A stretch of 15,151 nt of DNA from Bacillota bacterium (GTDB lineage: Bacteria; Bacillota; Dehalobacteriia; UBA4068), in assembly GCA_030528765.1 (NCBI GenBank), contig JAUMYD010000024.1:1-15151 (forward strand), in the 5' to 3' direction. This document shows positions 1 to 6,600 of this stretch, piece after piece (the stretch's first letter is position 1; each line of letters starts with the position of its first letter). A program made the translations under genes and the position numbers. The notes beneath the pieces are model-generated. The model was given only the letters and a program-made list of their open reading frames with translations, had not been told where the DNA came from and searched no databases.

Positions 1-216
1 GATTGCTGTTAATTTTGTGGTTTGATTCCATATTTATTTTATTTCTACTCCTTTCCCGCTAATTCTCTTCCTTACTGCTCAGCCCGGGCAGGAGATTGAA
101 GTTTTTCCCCTGTTTTCGCAGTCGGGGGGCCACACCCATATACGGGGGAGGAGAAGAAGAGCTGAGCGAGAATACTTACTTTTACGGAAAAAAAAAACTT
201 CCGAAAGGAGCAGAAG

Positions 217-1893
217 ATGTTTGAAGACAGAGCCACCGTAAATATCACATATGATGAAGGGAAGCTGCTGCAGATCCCGAAGGGAAGCTCTCTGGAGCAG
301 CTGCTGCAAAAGCTGCCTCCCCGCAGGCATCCGGCCCTGGCTGCCCGGGTAAACGGCGCCCTGCAGGAGCTGGATTACCCCCTCTACATCGACAGCCGGG
401 TGGAATTTCTGGATTATGATTCCGGCCCGGGCTGGCGCATCTACCGCCGTTCCCTGGTGATGCTGCTGAACATGGCCTGCCAGGAGCTCTTCCCGGAGCG
501 GCGGCTTTGGGTCAGCCACAGCCTCAGCCAGGGGCTCTTCTGCAATTTTCGGGATCAGCAGTCCTGCAGCAGCCGGGAGGTCAGCGCTCTGGCCCGACGG
601 ATGCAGGATTACATCCAGCGGGATCTGCCCATCCACCGCAGGCAGCTTTCCCGGGAGGACGCCATTCTTTATATGGAAGAAAAGGGCAATTATGAGCAGG
701 CAGAGCTGCTGAAGCAGCGGCAGGAAAAGGATCTGCTGCTGCACTCCCTGGGCGGGCAGGAGGAATCTTTCTTCGGAAGAACAGTCACCCACAGCGGCCT
801 GCTGGGCTATTTTGAGCTGCTCCCCTATGAGGATGGCTTTATCCTGCGCCTGCCGGAGCGGGAGTATCTGGGCGTGAAGCCCCAGAAGCAGCTCATCCCC
901 GGGCAGCTGCACGCCACCCTGCGCAGCTACGATCAGTGGAGCCGCCTGATGGGCATTTCCAGCATTGCGGATCTGAACCGGGTGGTGCGGGGAAAGCCGC
1001 AGGATTTCATCCGCCTGATGCTGGTGGCAGAGACCCTCTACGAGCGGCAGCTTTCCCAGACCACGGACAGGATCCTGCAGGATTTCCCCAGAATTCGTCT
1101 GCTGCTGCTGGCCGGGCCTTCCAGCTCCGGGAAAACCACCTCCACCGAAAGGCTGGGCATACAGTTCCGCACCATGGGCGTGGAGCCCATCCTCATCTCC
1201 ACAGATGATTTTTTCATAGATCGGGACAGCACCCCTATGAATGCCAGAGGGCGCAGGGATTTTGAGGGCCTGGCCGCGCTGAATCTCCCCCTGTTCCGGG
1301 AAAGCATGCAGGCGCTGCTGGCCGGGGAGGAGGTCCTGCTGCCCATCTATGATTTCAAGCAGGGAAAGAGCATCCCCGATCATCACAGCCTGCGGCTGGA
1401 GAAGGATCAGATCCTGCTGGTGGAGGGGATCCACGCGCTGAATCCGCAGCTCAGCCGGGGCATCCCCCAGGGGCAGCTGCGGAAGATCTTCATTTCTGCC
1501 CTGACGCAGATCAATCTGGATGCCTACTGCCCCCTCTCCTCCTCGGATAACCGCCTGCTGCGGCGAATGGTCCGGGATATGCAGTTCCGGGGGATCGACC
1601 CCGGAAACACGCTGGAACGCTGGGACGATGTGCGCCGGGGAGAGCATGAGAATATCTTCCCCTATCAGGAAGCAGCAGATTTCTTCATCAATTCCTCCCT
1701 GATCTACGAGCTGCCGGTGCTGCGGCCGCTGGTGGAGGATGCGCTTGCCGCCATCCCCAGCCAGCACAGCTGCTATGGGGAGGCCCAGCGCCTGCTGCGG
1801 CTGGTGCGCTATTTTGAATGCGCCCCCAGCGAGCTGGTGCCCCGGAATTCCATCCTGCAGGAATTCATCGGCAACAGCCTCTTTTCTGCCTGA
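217..1893 (+). CDS. TGS-domain nucleoside kinase (uridine kinase-like, 558 aa)
   Basis: Predicted cytoplasmic P-loop kinase of the uridine kinase/phosphoribulokinase superfamily, expected to phosphorylate a nucleoside with ATP or GTP. Residues 1-65 look like a TGS (ubiquitin-like) domain. Residues about 95-230 resemble the second additional domain of threonyl-tRNA synthetase, with a WVSHSLSQGLFC stretch at 98-109. The C-terminal half is the kinase: Walker A GPSSSGKTT at 300-308, STDDFFIDR near 327, and LVEGIHALNP near 405. Length and domain order match the 550-residue 'nucleoside kinase' common in Clostridia. The ATG at 217 follows AAAGGAG with a 6-7 nt spacer. It stands alone; the next gene faces the opposite way. 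The TGS/synthetase-like half may sense an RNA or ligand, but that is inference, and the exact substrate cannot be read from sequence. Confidence 0.88.
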   Translation: MFEDRATVNITYDEGKLLQIPKGSSLEQLLQKLPPRRHPALAARVNGALQELDYPLYIDSRVEFLDYDSGPGWRIYRRSLVMLLNMACQELFPERRLWVSHSLSQGLFCNFRDQQSCSSREVSALARRMQDYIQRDLPIHRRQLSREDAILYMEEKGNYEQAELLKQRQEKDLLLHSLGGQEESFFGRTVTHSGLLGYFELLPYEDGFILRLPEREYLGVKPQKQLIPGQLHATLRSYDQWSRLMGISSIADLNRVVRGKPQDFIRLMLVAETLYERQLSQTTDRILQDFPRIRLLLLAGPSSSGKTTSTERLGIQFRTMGVEPILISTDDFFIDRDSTPMNARGRRDFEGLAALNLPLFRESMQALLAGEEVLLPIYDFKQGKSIPDHHSLRLEKDQILLVEGIHALNPQLSRGIPQGQLRKIFISALTQINLDAYCPLSSSDNRLLRRMVRDMQFRGIDPGNTLERWDDVRRGEHENIFPYQEAADFFINSSLIYELPVLRPLVEDALAAIPSQHSCYGEAQRLLRLVRYFECAPSELVPRNSILQEFIGNSLFSA

Positions 1894-2065
1894 GCCGCCC
1901 CTGCGCCTGCATGGGTGAAGCAGCGGAAGAAGGCCCCCTGGTCGGTTCAGGAGCTCCGGGCGGACGCTCTTACCACAAGCTAATTGTTTTTTAATGGGCC
2001 CATTTCATGCTATAGCAAACAAAATGCCTGTTTGGAATCGTATCATATCGGCTGCTGCTTGGGCC

Positions 2066-2096
2066 CTGCTGCTTTTGCCTTACGCGAAAGCAGCAG
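2066..2096. other. Perfect stem-loop in the gap between the nucleoside kinase and the fab cluster
   Basis: CTGCTGCTTT (2066-2075) pairs with AAAGCAGCAG (2087-2096). The stem extends three more pairs to about 13 bp, with loop CTTAC. No T-run follows on either strand, so it is not a standard intrinsic terminator. The rest of the 1894-2213 gap shows no supportable gene. A 12-bp palindrome AATGGGCCCATT lies at 1993-2004. The stem-loop could mark the 3' end of the kinase transcript; this is inference. Confidence 0.45.
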
Positions 2097-2213
2097 AAAT
2101 GTAAGTGCGTATGCGGAGTTCCATTCAGGAGATCCTCTCTGAAGAGCACCCTTGTTTTAATGGAGGATCATGCTATTTGCTGTGCAGCTGATCCCAAAAT
2201 ATACCCAAAAGAG

Positions 2214-2244
2214 AAATGGCCTCCCCGAAAGGGAGGCCATTTTT
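2214..2244 (-). terminator. Intrinsic terminator of the fab operon (possibly bidirectional)
   Basis: AAATGGCCTCCC (2214-2225), loop CGAAA, GGGAGGCCATTT (2231-2242) form a 12-bp stem. Read on the minus strand it lies about 50 nt after the fabZ stop and is followed by ATTTCTCTTTT. On the plus strand it runs straight into TTTTT (2240-2244), so it may also stop transcripts of the nucleoside kinase. It is the only strong terminator found at the end of the minus-strand cluster. Confidence 0.85.
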
Positions 2245-2295
2245 GCAGCTCCGGGAAAAGATGGAGCTGCATATAGGGGAAGAAAGGAATATACT

Positions 2296-2706
2296 CTATA
2301 CCAGGGCGAAGGAAAACTCCGCCGAAAGGCAGAGCTGCCCCTTCACATGGATGCTGCCCTCTGCGAAATAGAAAGCAGCCTTCCGCCGGGTGATGCGGCA
2401 TTCCGTTTCCAGCAGATCACCGGGGCGGACGGGGTTCTTGAAGCGCACCTTATCCATGCCGGTGAAAAAGGGCGTCTTTCCGGCGGTGGCCTCCTGCCCC
2501 AGCAGCACGCAGGCAGACTGGGCCAAAATCTCGCAGAGGATGACCCCCGGCACCACCGGATTCCCCGGGAAATGCCCCTGCAGAAAGAATTCATCCCCGC
2601 GGATCAGCCGCTTTCCCCGGGCCAGCTCGCCCTCCAGCTCTGCTTCGTCCAGCAGCAGCATGGGCTCCCGGTGGGGCAGCAGGGACATGAGCTCTTCTTT
2701 GTTCAT
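2296..2706 (-). CDS. fabZ: 3-hydroxyacyl-ACP dehydratase FabZ (136 aa)
   Basis: Dehydrates 3-hydroxyacyl-ACP to trans-2-enoyl-ACP in type II fatty-acid synthesis. The hot-dog fold signature HFPGNPVVPGVI is at 45-56, followed by CEILAQ. The predicted catalytic His is H45 and Glu is E59, spaced as in the family, and 136 residues is a normal length. The reading frame stays open upstream into a repeat element. The ATG at 2706 is chosen because GGAG lies 8-9 nt before it and because the family begins close to the LLPHREPMLLLD motif (9-20 here). It is the last gene of the cluster, separated from fabF by a 222-bp gap that is largely one hairpin repeat element. No accC, accD or accA follows, and transcription should end at 2214-2244. 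Confidence 0.95.
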   Translation of the reverse strand: MNKEELMSLLPHREPMLLLDEAELEGELARGKRLIRGDEFFLQGHFPGNPVVPGVILCEILAQSACVLLGQEATAGKTPFFTGMDKVRFKNPVRPGDLLETECRITRRKAAFYFAEGSIHVKGQLCLSAEFSFALV

Positions 2707-2740
2707 GGGATCACTCCGTTTCGTGATTGGAAATATCGGG

Positions 2741-2884
2741 CGAAACCGTCCTTCTTTGAAAAGAAGGACCAAGAAACTTTTGATCCTTGGGCTGCCGCAG
2801 CTATAAAGTACAGCCCCATAGCCACCGCTACTCAAAGATTAAAGTTTTTTGACCCACTTTTTTTCAAAAAAGTGTGGGTTCTCG
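2741..2884. repeat. Full-length YTGAAA hairpin element in the fabZ/fabF gap
   Basis: A roughly 140-bp element with a hairpin at each end. Left: GTCCTTCT-TTGAAA-AGAAGGAC (2748-2769), followed by CAAGAAACTTTT. Right: CCCACTTTT-TTTCAA-AAAAGTGGG (2853-2876), preceded by AAAGTTTTTTGA. The right loop is the complement of the left loop, so the two ends are inverted copies. Inside, GGGCTG near 2790 can pair with CAGCCC near 2812, and the AAACTTT/AAAGTTT edges are complementary. It resembles in length and plan the 136-bp units at 6249-6600, in reverse orientation. It keeps the reading frame open upstream of fabZ, which is a trap for start-codon calls. Confidence 0.8.
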
Positions 2885-2928
2885 CTTTTAACGCGTTTCA
2901 GCATCCGAAACGCAGCACAGATTTCTTC

Positions 2929-4164
2929 TTACTTCTCTCCTGCCTTCAGGATTGCCAGGCAGGCATTATGCCCGCCAAAGCCCAGGGAGAGAGAAAGCCC
3001 CAGCCCGGGTTTTGCTGCCCGGCTGTGCAGGGGGGTATAATCCAGATCGCATTCCGGGTCGGGCTGTTCCAGATTGATGGTGGGGGGGATGATGCCCCGC
3101 TCCAAAGCCAGCGCGGTGACGATGGCTTCTGCCGCGCCTGCTGCGCCCAGCATATGCCCGGTCATGGACTTGCTGGAGCTGAGCAGGCAATGCTCCACAG
3201 CCCTTCCCAGCGCGCCTTTGATGGCCCGGGTCTCTGCCGCATCGTTCAGGGGGGTGCCGGTGCCGTGGGCGTTGATGTAGATCTGCTTGCCCTCGCAGCC
3301 GCCCGCCTCCCCGATGGCCTGCCGAATGGCGCGGATGGCGCCCTCTGCCTCCGGCTGGGGTGCGGTGATGTGGTGGGCATCGCAGCTGGAGCCATAGCCC
3401 GCCAGGATGCCGTAGATATGGGCGCCGCGGGCCTTTGCCCCTTCCAGCTCCTCCAGGACCAGGCAGCCCGCACCCTCACCCATGACAAAGCCGCCGCGGC
3501 GGGCGTCAAAGGGCAGGGAGGCCGCGTTCGGATCCTCGCTCTGGGAAAGGGCCATCATATTGGCGAAGCCTGCCACGCTGATCTCCATGATGGGAGCCTC
3601 CGCGCCGCCGCAGATCACCGCATCCGCATAGCCGTGGCGAATGGCCCGCAGGGCCTCGCCGATGCTGTTGCTGCCGGTGGCGCAGGCCGTGACCACCGGT
3701 ATGCAGGCCCCCCGGGCCTGATACTGAATGGCGATCTCCGCTGCTGCCATATTGGCGATCATCATGGGGACGAAATAGGGAGAGACCCGCTTCGGCCCCT
3801 TTTCCAGCAGCTTGCCCACCTCCGTCTGGAAGGTGCCCATGCCGCCCACGCCGGAGCTGAAATAGACGGCCAGCCGCTCCGGGGCGACCTTCCCCAGGAT
3901 GCCGCTGTCCTCCATGGCCTGTGCCGCAGCAGCCAGGGCATACTGGGTGTAAAGATCCCGGTGGATCAGATCCGCCTTTTCCATGTATTGCAGCGGATCG
4001 AAATATTTTACCTCCGCTGCCAGCTTTACCTTAAATTTTTCGGTATCAAAACGGGTGATGGGGCCGATGCCGCATTCCCCCGCGCAGAGCGCCGCCCAGA
4101 AGCTGGGGATGTCATTCCCTAGGGGGGAGATGATGCCCATGCCGGTGATGGCAACTTGTCTCAT
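2929..4164 (-). CDS. fabF: 3-oxoacyl-ACP synthase II FabF (411 aa)
   Basis: Elongating condensing enzyme: adds two carbons from malonyl-ACP to acyl-ACP with loss of CO2. All active-site residues of the FabF/KAS II class are visible: C161 in VTACATGSNS, H300 in NAHGTGTPLND, K332 in SSSKSMTGH, and H337. The glycine-rich LGFGGHNACLAI is near the C-terminus. The frame is open back to about 4521 through two repeat elements. The ATG at 4164 is chosen because AAGGAG precedes it by 8 nt and because MRQVAITGMG is the usual family start. It lies between fabG (392-bp repeat-filled gap upstream) and fabZ. Many Bacillota have accB between fabF and fabZ; here that place holds only a hairpin element. Confidence 0.97.
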   Translation of the reverse strand: MRQVAITGMGIISPLGNDIPSFWAALCAGECGIGPITRFDTEKFKVKLAAEVKYFDPLQYMEKADLIHRDLYTQYALAAAAQAMEDSGILGKVAPERLAVYFSSGVGGMGTFQTEVGKLLEKGPKRVSPYFVPMMIANMAAAEIAIQYQARGACIPVVTACATGSNSIGEALRAIRHGYADAVICGGAEAPIMEISVAGFANMMALSQSEDPNAASLPFDARRGGFVMGEGAGCLVLEELEGAKARGAHIYGILAGYGSSCDAHHITAPQPEAEGAIRAIRQAIGEAGGCEGKQIYINAHGTGTPLNDAAETRAIKGALGRAVEHCLLSSSKSMTGHMLGAAGAAEAIVTALALERGIIPPTINLEQPDPECDLDYTPLHSRAAKPGLGLSLSLGFGGHNACLAILKAGEK

Positions 4165-4217
4165 AGATCGAACTCCTTGTTTGTGTATACCAAGCCTTGA
4201 GATGGCCGGGAAATCCC

Positions 4218-4331
4218 TGTTAAAACCCCAACTTTCCTGAAAGAAAGTTGGACAAAGAACTTTCGCCTTTGGGTGCTGCCTCTGATCAAAGAAGCGGCTC
4301 AAAATTAAAAGTTTCCCGCTGCCGCTTTTTT
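4218..4331. repeat. YTGAAA hairpin element, one end degraded, in the fabF/fabG gap
   Basis: Left hairpin CCAACTTTC-CTGAAA-GAAAGTTGG (4228-4251), followed by GACAAAGAACTTTCGCCTTTGGG. The other end carries TTAAAAGTTT near 4304 but no matching YTGAAA hairpin. Instead AAGCGGC (4292-4298) can pair with GCCGCTT (4321-4327), followed by T's on the plus strand. The first 60 bases are nearly identical to the copy at 4388-4450. Confidence 0.7.
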
Positions 4332-4333
4332 CT

Positions 4334-4365
4334 AAGTTCGGTTTGCGGATAGCAAAGCCGAACTT
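4334..4365. other. Strong stem-loop between two hairpin repeats
   Basis: AAGTTCGG-TTTGC (4334-4346), loop GGATA with flanking T, GCAAA (4352-4356), one bulged G, CCGAACTT (4358-4365): about 13 paired bases. It lies between the elements at 4218 and 4388 within the fabF/fabG gap. No T-run follows on either strand. It may belong to the repeat cluster; its role is not known. Confidence 0.5.
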
Positions 4366-4387
4366 GTAAGCGGCGGTTTCCATTCTT

Positions 4388-4450
4388 TTAAAACCCCAAC
4401 TTTCTTGAAAGAAAGTTGGACAAAGAACTTTCGCCTTTGGATGCTGCTTC
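4388..4450. repeat. Half YTGAAA hairpin element in the fabF/fabG gap
   Basis: Hairpin CCAACTTTC-TTGAAA-GAAAGTTGG (4396-4419), followed by GACAAAGAACTTTCGCCTTTGG. It differs from the 4228 copy at about three positions over 60 bases, one being the first loop base (C to T). It has no second hairpin end and runs directly into the second repeat family at 4458. Confidence 0.75.
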
Positions 4451-4457
4451 TGGCTTC

Positions 4458-4527
4458 TGTCATTGCGAGGCAGACAAGCTGTGATTTTGCCTTGGCAAAA
4501 GCCAGCTTGGCAACGTGGCAATCTTCA
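4458..4527. repeat. Second interspersed repeat family (TGTCATTGCG...GGCAATCTTCA), copy 1
   Basis: The conserved ends TGTCATTGCG and GTGGCAATCTTCA can pair with each other through ATTGC/GCAAT. The middle forms a long stem: CAAGCTG pairs with CCAGCTTG at the base, and TTTTGCC with GGCAAAA near the tip. The same ends with a different but still self-complementary middle occur at 15063-15131. Similar 'TCATTGCGAG...GCAATC' repeats are widespread in bacterial genomes. It sits about 30 bp before the fabG stop codon on the + coordinate, i.e. just downstream of fabG. Confidence 0.7.
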
Positions 4528-4556
4528 AGATAACTTTCCGCATCAAGCTCCTTGCA

Positions 4557-5294
4557 TCACATGGACATACCGCCATCCACGGCGATGACCTGCCCGGTGA
4601 TATAATCACTGCCCGGCCCGGAGAGGAAGGCCACCAGCTCAGCCACCTCTTCCGGCAGGCCGGCTCTGCCCAGGGGGATGCTTTCCAGCAGCTTCTGCCC
4701 ATGCTCGCCCAGGCCGGCGGTCATATCCGTTTCGATGAAGCCGGGGGCGATGGCATTGCAGCAGATGCCCCGGGGGGCCAGCTCCTTTGCCACGGATTTG
4801 CTCAGGCCCAGCAGACCGGCCTTGGCGGCGGCATAATTGGCCTGCCCCGCGTTGCCGCGCAGACCAATGACAGAGCTGATATTGATGATCTTTCCGCTGC
4901 GCTGCCGGACGAAGATGGGCGTGGCATGGCGGATCATATTGAAAGCGCCCTTCAGATCGGTATCCAGCACCAGATCATACTGGCTTTCCTTCATGGTCAT
5001 GAGCAGACCGTCCGCTGTGACACCTGCGTTATTCACCAGCACATCCAGGGAGCCGAGATCCGCCTTCACCTGCCCGATCACTTCCTTGCAGGCAGTATAA
5101 TCTGCCACATCGCATTGATAGGCCCGGGCCTCTGCGCCCAGGGCTGCCAATTCCCGGCAGACGGCTTCGGCTGCCTCCTGATTTCGGGCATAGATGAGGG
5201 CGATCTTCGCCCCTTCCCTTGCCAGGCGCAGGCAGATGGCCTTCCCAATCCCCCGGGAGCCCCCGGTGACCAGGGCCGTCTTGCCCCTAAGCAA
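4557..5294 (-). CDS. fabG: 3-oxoacyl-ACP reductase FabG (245 aa, TTG start)
   Basis: NADPH-dependent reduction of 3-oxoacyl-ACP; short-chain dehydrogenase fold. Cofactor motif TGGSRGIG at 10-17, NNAG at 88-91, catalytic S141, Y154 and K158 in NISSVIG and QANYAAAK, and a C-terminal VDGGMSM. The usual family start MLxGKxALVTG is matched only if TTG at 5294-5292 is the initiator. No ATG fits, and the longer frame to 5354 lies inside fabD. The start overlaps the end of fabD by 8 nt, which suggests translational coupling; the upstream GGGGTG is a weak Shine-Dalgarno. Oddity: the active-site Asn usual in the DTNLKG motif is Asp here (D113, codon GAT). Confidence 0.95.
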   Translation of the reverse strand: MLRGKTALVTGGSRGIGKAICLRLAREGAKIALIYARNQEAAEAVCRELAALGAEARAYQCDVADYTACKEVIGQVKADLGSLDVLVNNAGVTADGLLMTMKESQYDLVLDTDLKGAFNMIRHATPIFVRQRSGKIINISSVIGLRGNAGQANYAAAKAGLLGLSKSVAKELAPRGICCNAIAPGFIETDMTAGLGEHGQKLLESIPLGRAGLPEEVAELVAFLSGPGSDYITGQVIAVDGGMSM

Positions 5295-6207
5295 TGGACT
5301 GCACCCCGGCCAGGGTCTTTGCCAGGCTGACGGAGTCCTCCACGTTAAAGACACGGACCTGGCTGTTGATCTTGGCGATAAAGCCGGAGAGGGTCTTCCC
5401 CGCGCCCACCTCGATAAAGGTATCCGCGCCGTCTGCGATCATGTTTTCGATGGTCTCCACCCAGCGCACCGGGTTGATGAGCTGCATCACCAGCAGCTCC
5501 TGGGCATTGTCCCGATAGGGCTCTGCCAGGTAATTGGAGTAGAGAGGGATCTCCGGGGTGGAGAAATGGGCATAGTGCAGCTTCTGATTCAGTCCCAGGG
5601 CTGCCTTGCCCATGAAGGGGGTGTGGAAAGCGCCGCTGACCGGCAGAGGCAGGGCCTTGCCGCCGGCTTCCTTCACCGCTTCCTTGAAAGCAGCCAGCTC
5701 CTCCCGGAGGCCGGCTACCACCAGCTGCCCGGGGCAGTTATAATTCACCGGGTAGACATAGCTGAATTTCCGGCAGAGTGCTTCCACCTTCTCAAAGGGC
5801 AGGCGCACCACAGCCAGCATGGCACTGTCGAACTGCAGAGAGGATTCCTGCATCAGCGCGCCCCGCTGGCAGACCAGATCAAAGCCCTCCTCATAGCTGA
5901 GCACCCCGGCAAAGGCAGCGGCTGCCACCTCCCCCAGGGAGAAGCCCGCCACCATATCCGGCTGCACACCGGCCTGCTGCAGGGCATAGGCACTGGCCAT
6001 ATCCACGCAGTAGAGGCAGGGCTGGGTGTTCCGTGTCTGCTTCAGCTCCTCCTGATCCCCGGTGAAGCACTGGGCAGAGGTGCCGGGGCGGCGCTGGTCC
6101 GCCATATCAAAGATCTGCCGGGCATGGGGGCTCTGCTCGTAAAGATCCTGCCCCATGCCAACGTATTGGGCTCCCTGGCCCGGGAAAACAAAGGCGATTT
6201 TACCCAT
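5287..6207 (-). CDS. fabD: Malonyl-CoA:ACP transacylase FabD (306 aa)
   Basis: Moves malonate from CoA to the carrier protein, supplying extender units. Family landmarks: FPGQGAQ at 8-14, nucleophile S90 in AGFSLGE, R115 in CQRGALMQ, and H195 in SGAFHTPFM. The residue before the nucleophile is Phe where many FabD proteins have His (GHSLGE); Bacillota enzymes vary here (for example GLSLGE), so activity is still likely. The frame is open upstream into the repeat array. The ATG at 6207 is chosen for its GGAG about 8 nt upstream and the family start MGKIAFVFPGQG. The 3' end overlaps the fabG start by 8 nt, while 393 bp of mostly repeat separates it from fabK upstream. Confidence 0.96.
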   Translation of the reverse strand: MGKIAFVFPGQGAQYVGMGQDLYEQSPHARQIFDMADQRRPGTSAQCFTGDQEELKQTRNTQPCLYCVDMASAYALQQAGVQPDMVAGFSLGEVAAAAFAGVLSYEEGFDLVCQRGALMQESSLQFDSAMLAVVRLPFEKVEALCRKFSYVYPVNYNCPGQLVVAGLREELAAFKEAVKEAGGKALPLPVSGAFHTPFMGKAALGLNQKLHYAHFSTPEIPLYSNYLAEPYRDNAQELLVMQLINPVRWVETIENMIADGADTFIEVGAGKTLSGFIAKINSQVRVFNVEDSVSLAKTLAGVQSIA

Positions 6208-6248
6208 TGATTCGCTCCGTTCAGTAAGATTTTCGCTTGCTTTTTTCC

Positions 6249-6600
6249 GAAACCCCCACTTTTTTGAAAAAAAGTGGGTCAAAAAACTTTAATATCTGGG
6301 CTGCGGCCTGGATCACAGGCGGCGAAGCCCACTAAAGTTCTTTTGCTTCTTTTCTTTCAAGAAAAGAAGGGTTTTATTTTTTTCGAAACCCCCACTTTTT
6401 TGAAAAAAAGTGGGTCAAAAAACTTTAATATCTGGGCTGCGGCCTGGATCACAGGCGGCGAAGCCCACTAAAGTTCTTTTGCTTCTTTTCTTTCAAGAAA
6501 AGAAGGGGTTTATTTTTTCCAAAACCCCCACTTTTTTGAAAAAAAGTGGGTCAAAAAACTTTAGCGTTTGGGCTGCGGCCTGGATCACAGGCGGGGGAGT
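6249..6600. repeat. Tandem array of 136-bp hairpin elements, about 2.5 units, between fabK and fabD
   Basis: Units begin at 6253, 6389 and 6525, an exact 136-bp period, and the third is cut off near 6595 just before the fabK stop. Each complete unit has hairpin A CCCACTTTT-TTGAAA-AAAAGTGGG (6255-6278, 6391-6414; 6527-6550 in the partial unit). Next comes a central foldback: ACTTTA/TAAAGT, GGGCT/AGCCC and GCCTG-gatca-CAGGC. Last is hairpin C CTTCTTTTC-TTTCAA-GAAAAGAAG (6346-6369, 6482-6505). Units 1 and 2 are almost identical, which implies recent duplication. The third differs slightly (TTTAGCGTTTGGG in place of TTTAATATCTGGG). The array lies within a co-directional operon. Confidence 0.92.

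Noticed and set aside
79..1767. 562-codon open frame on the - strand
   Set aside because: Antisense to the nucleoside kinase, which has clear domains and a ribosome site; the antisense product is rich in Gln/Leu/Pro with no motif.
2024..2104. 26-codon frame with a signal-like hydrophobic stretch (MPVWNRIISAAAWALLLLPY...)
   Set aside because: No Shine-Dalgarno upstream, and it overlaps a perfect stem-loop; composition alone is not enough.
2170..4122. 650-codon open frame on the + strand
   Set aside because: It is antisense to fabZ and fabF, runs through a repeat element, and its translation is low complexity without any domain. It is a by-product of GC-rich codon use on the other strand.
4165..4521. 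N-terminal extension of FabF through the repeats
   Set aside because: It is translated repeat sequence. AAGGAG and the family start MRQVAITGMG place the start at 4164.
6255..6550. Repeat hairpins as intrinsic terminators of the fab operon
   Set aside because: The stems are AT-rich and on the minus strand are followed by GG-TTTCG or similar, not a T-run; they sit within an operon. They fit a structural repeat better.
6249..6600. CRISPR-like tandem repeats
   Set aside because: The 136-bp units are contiguous and nearly identical throughout with no unique spacers and no cas genes.
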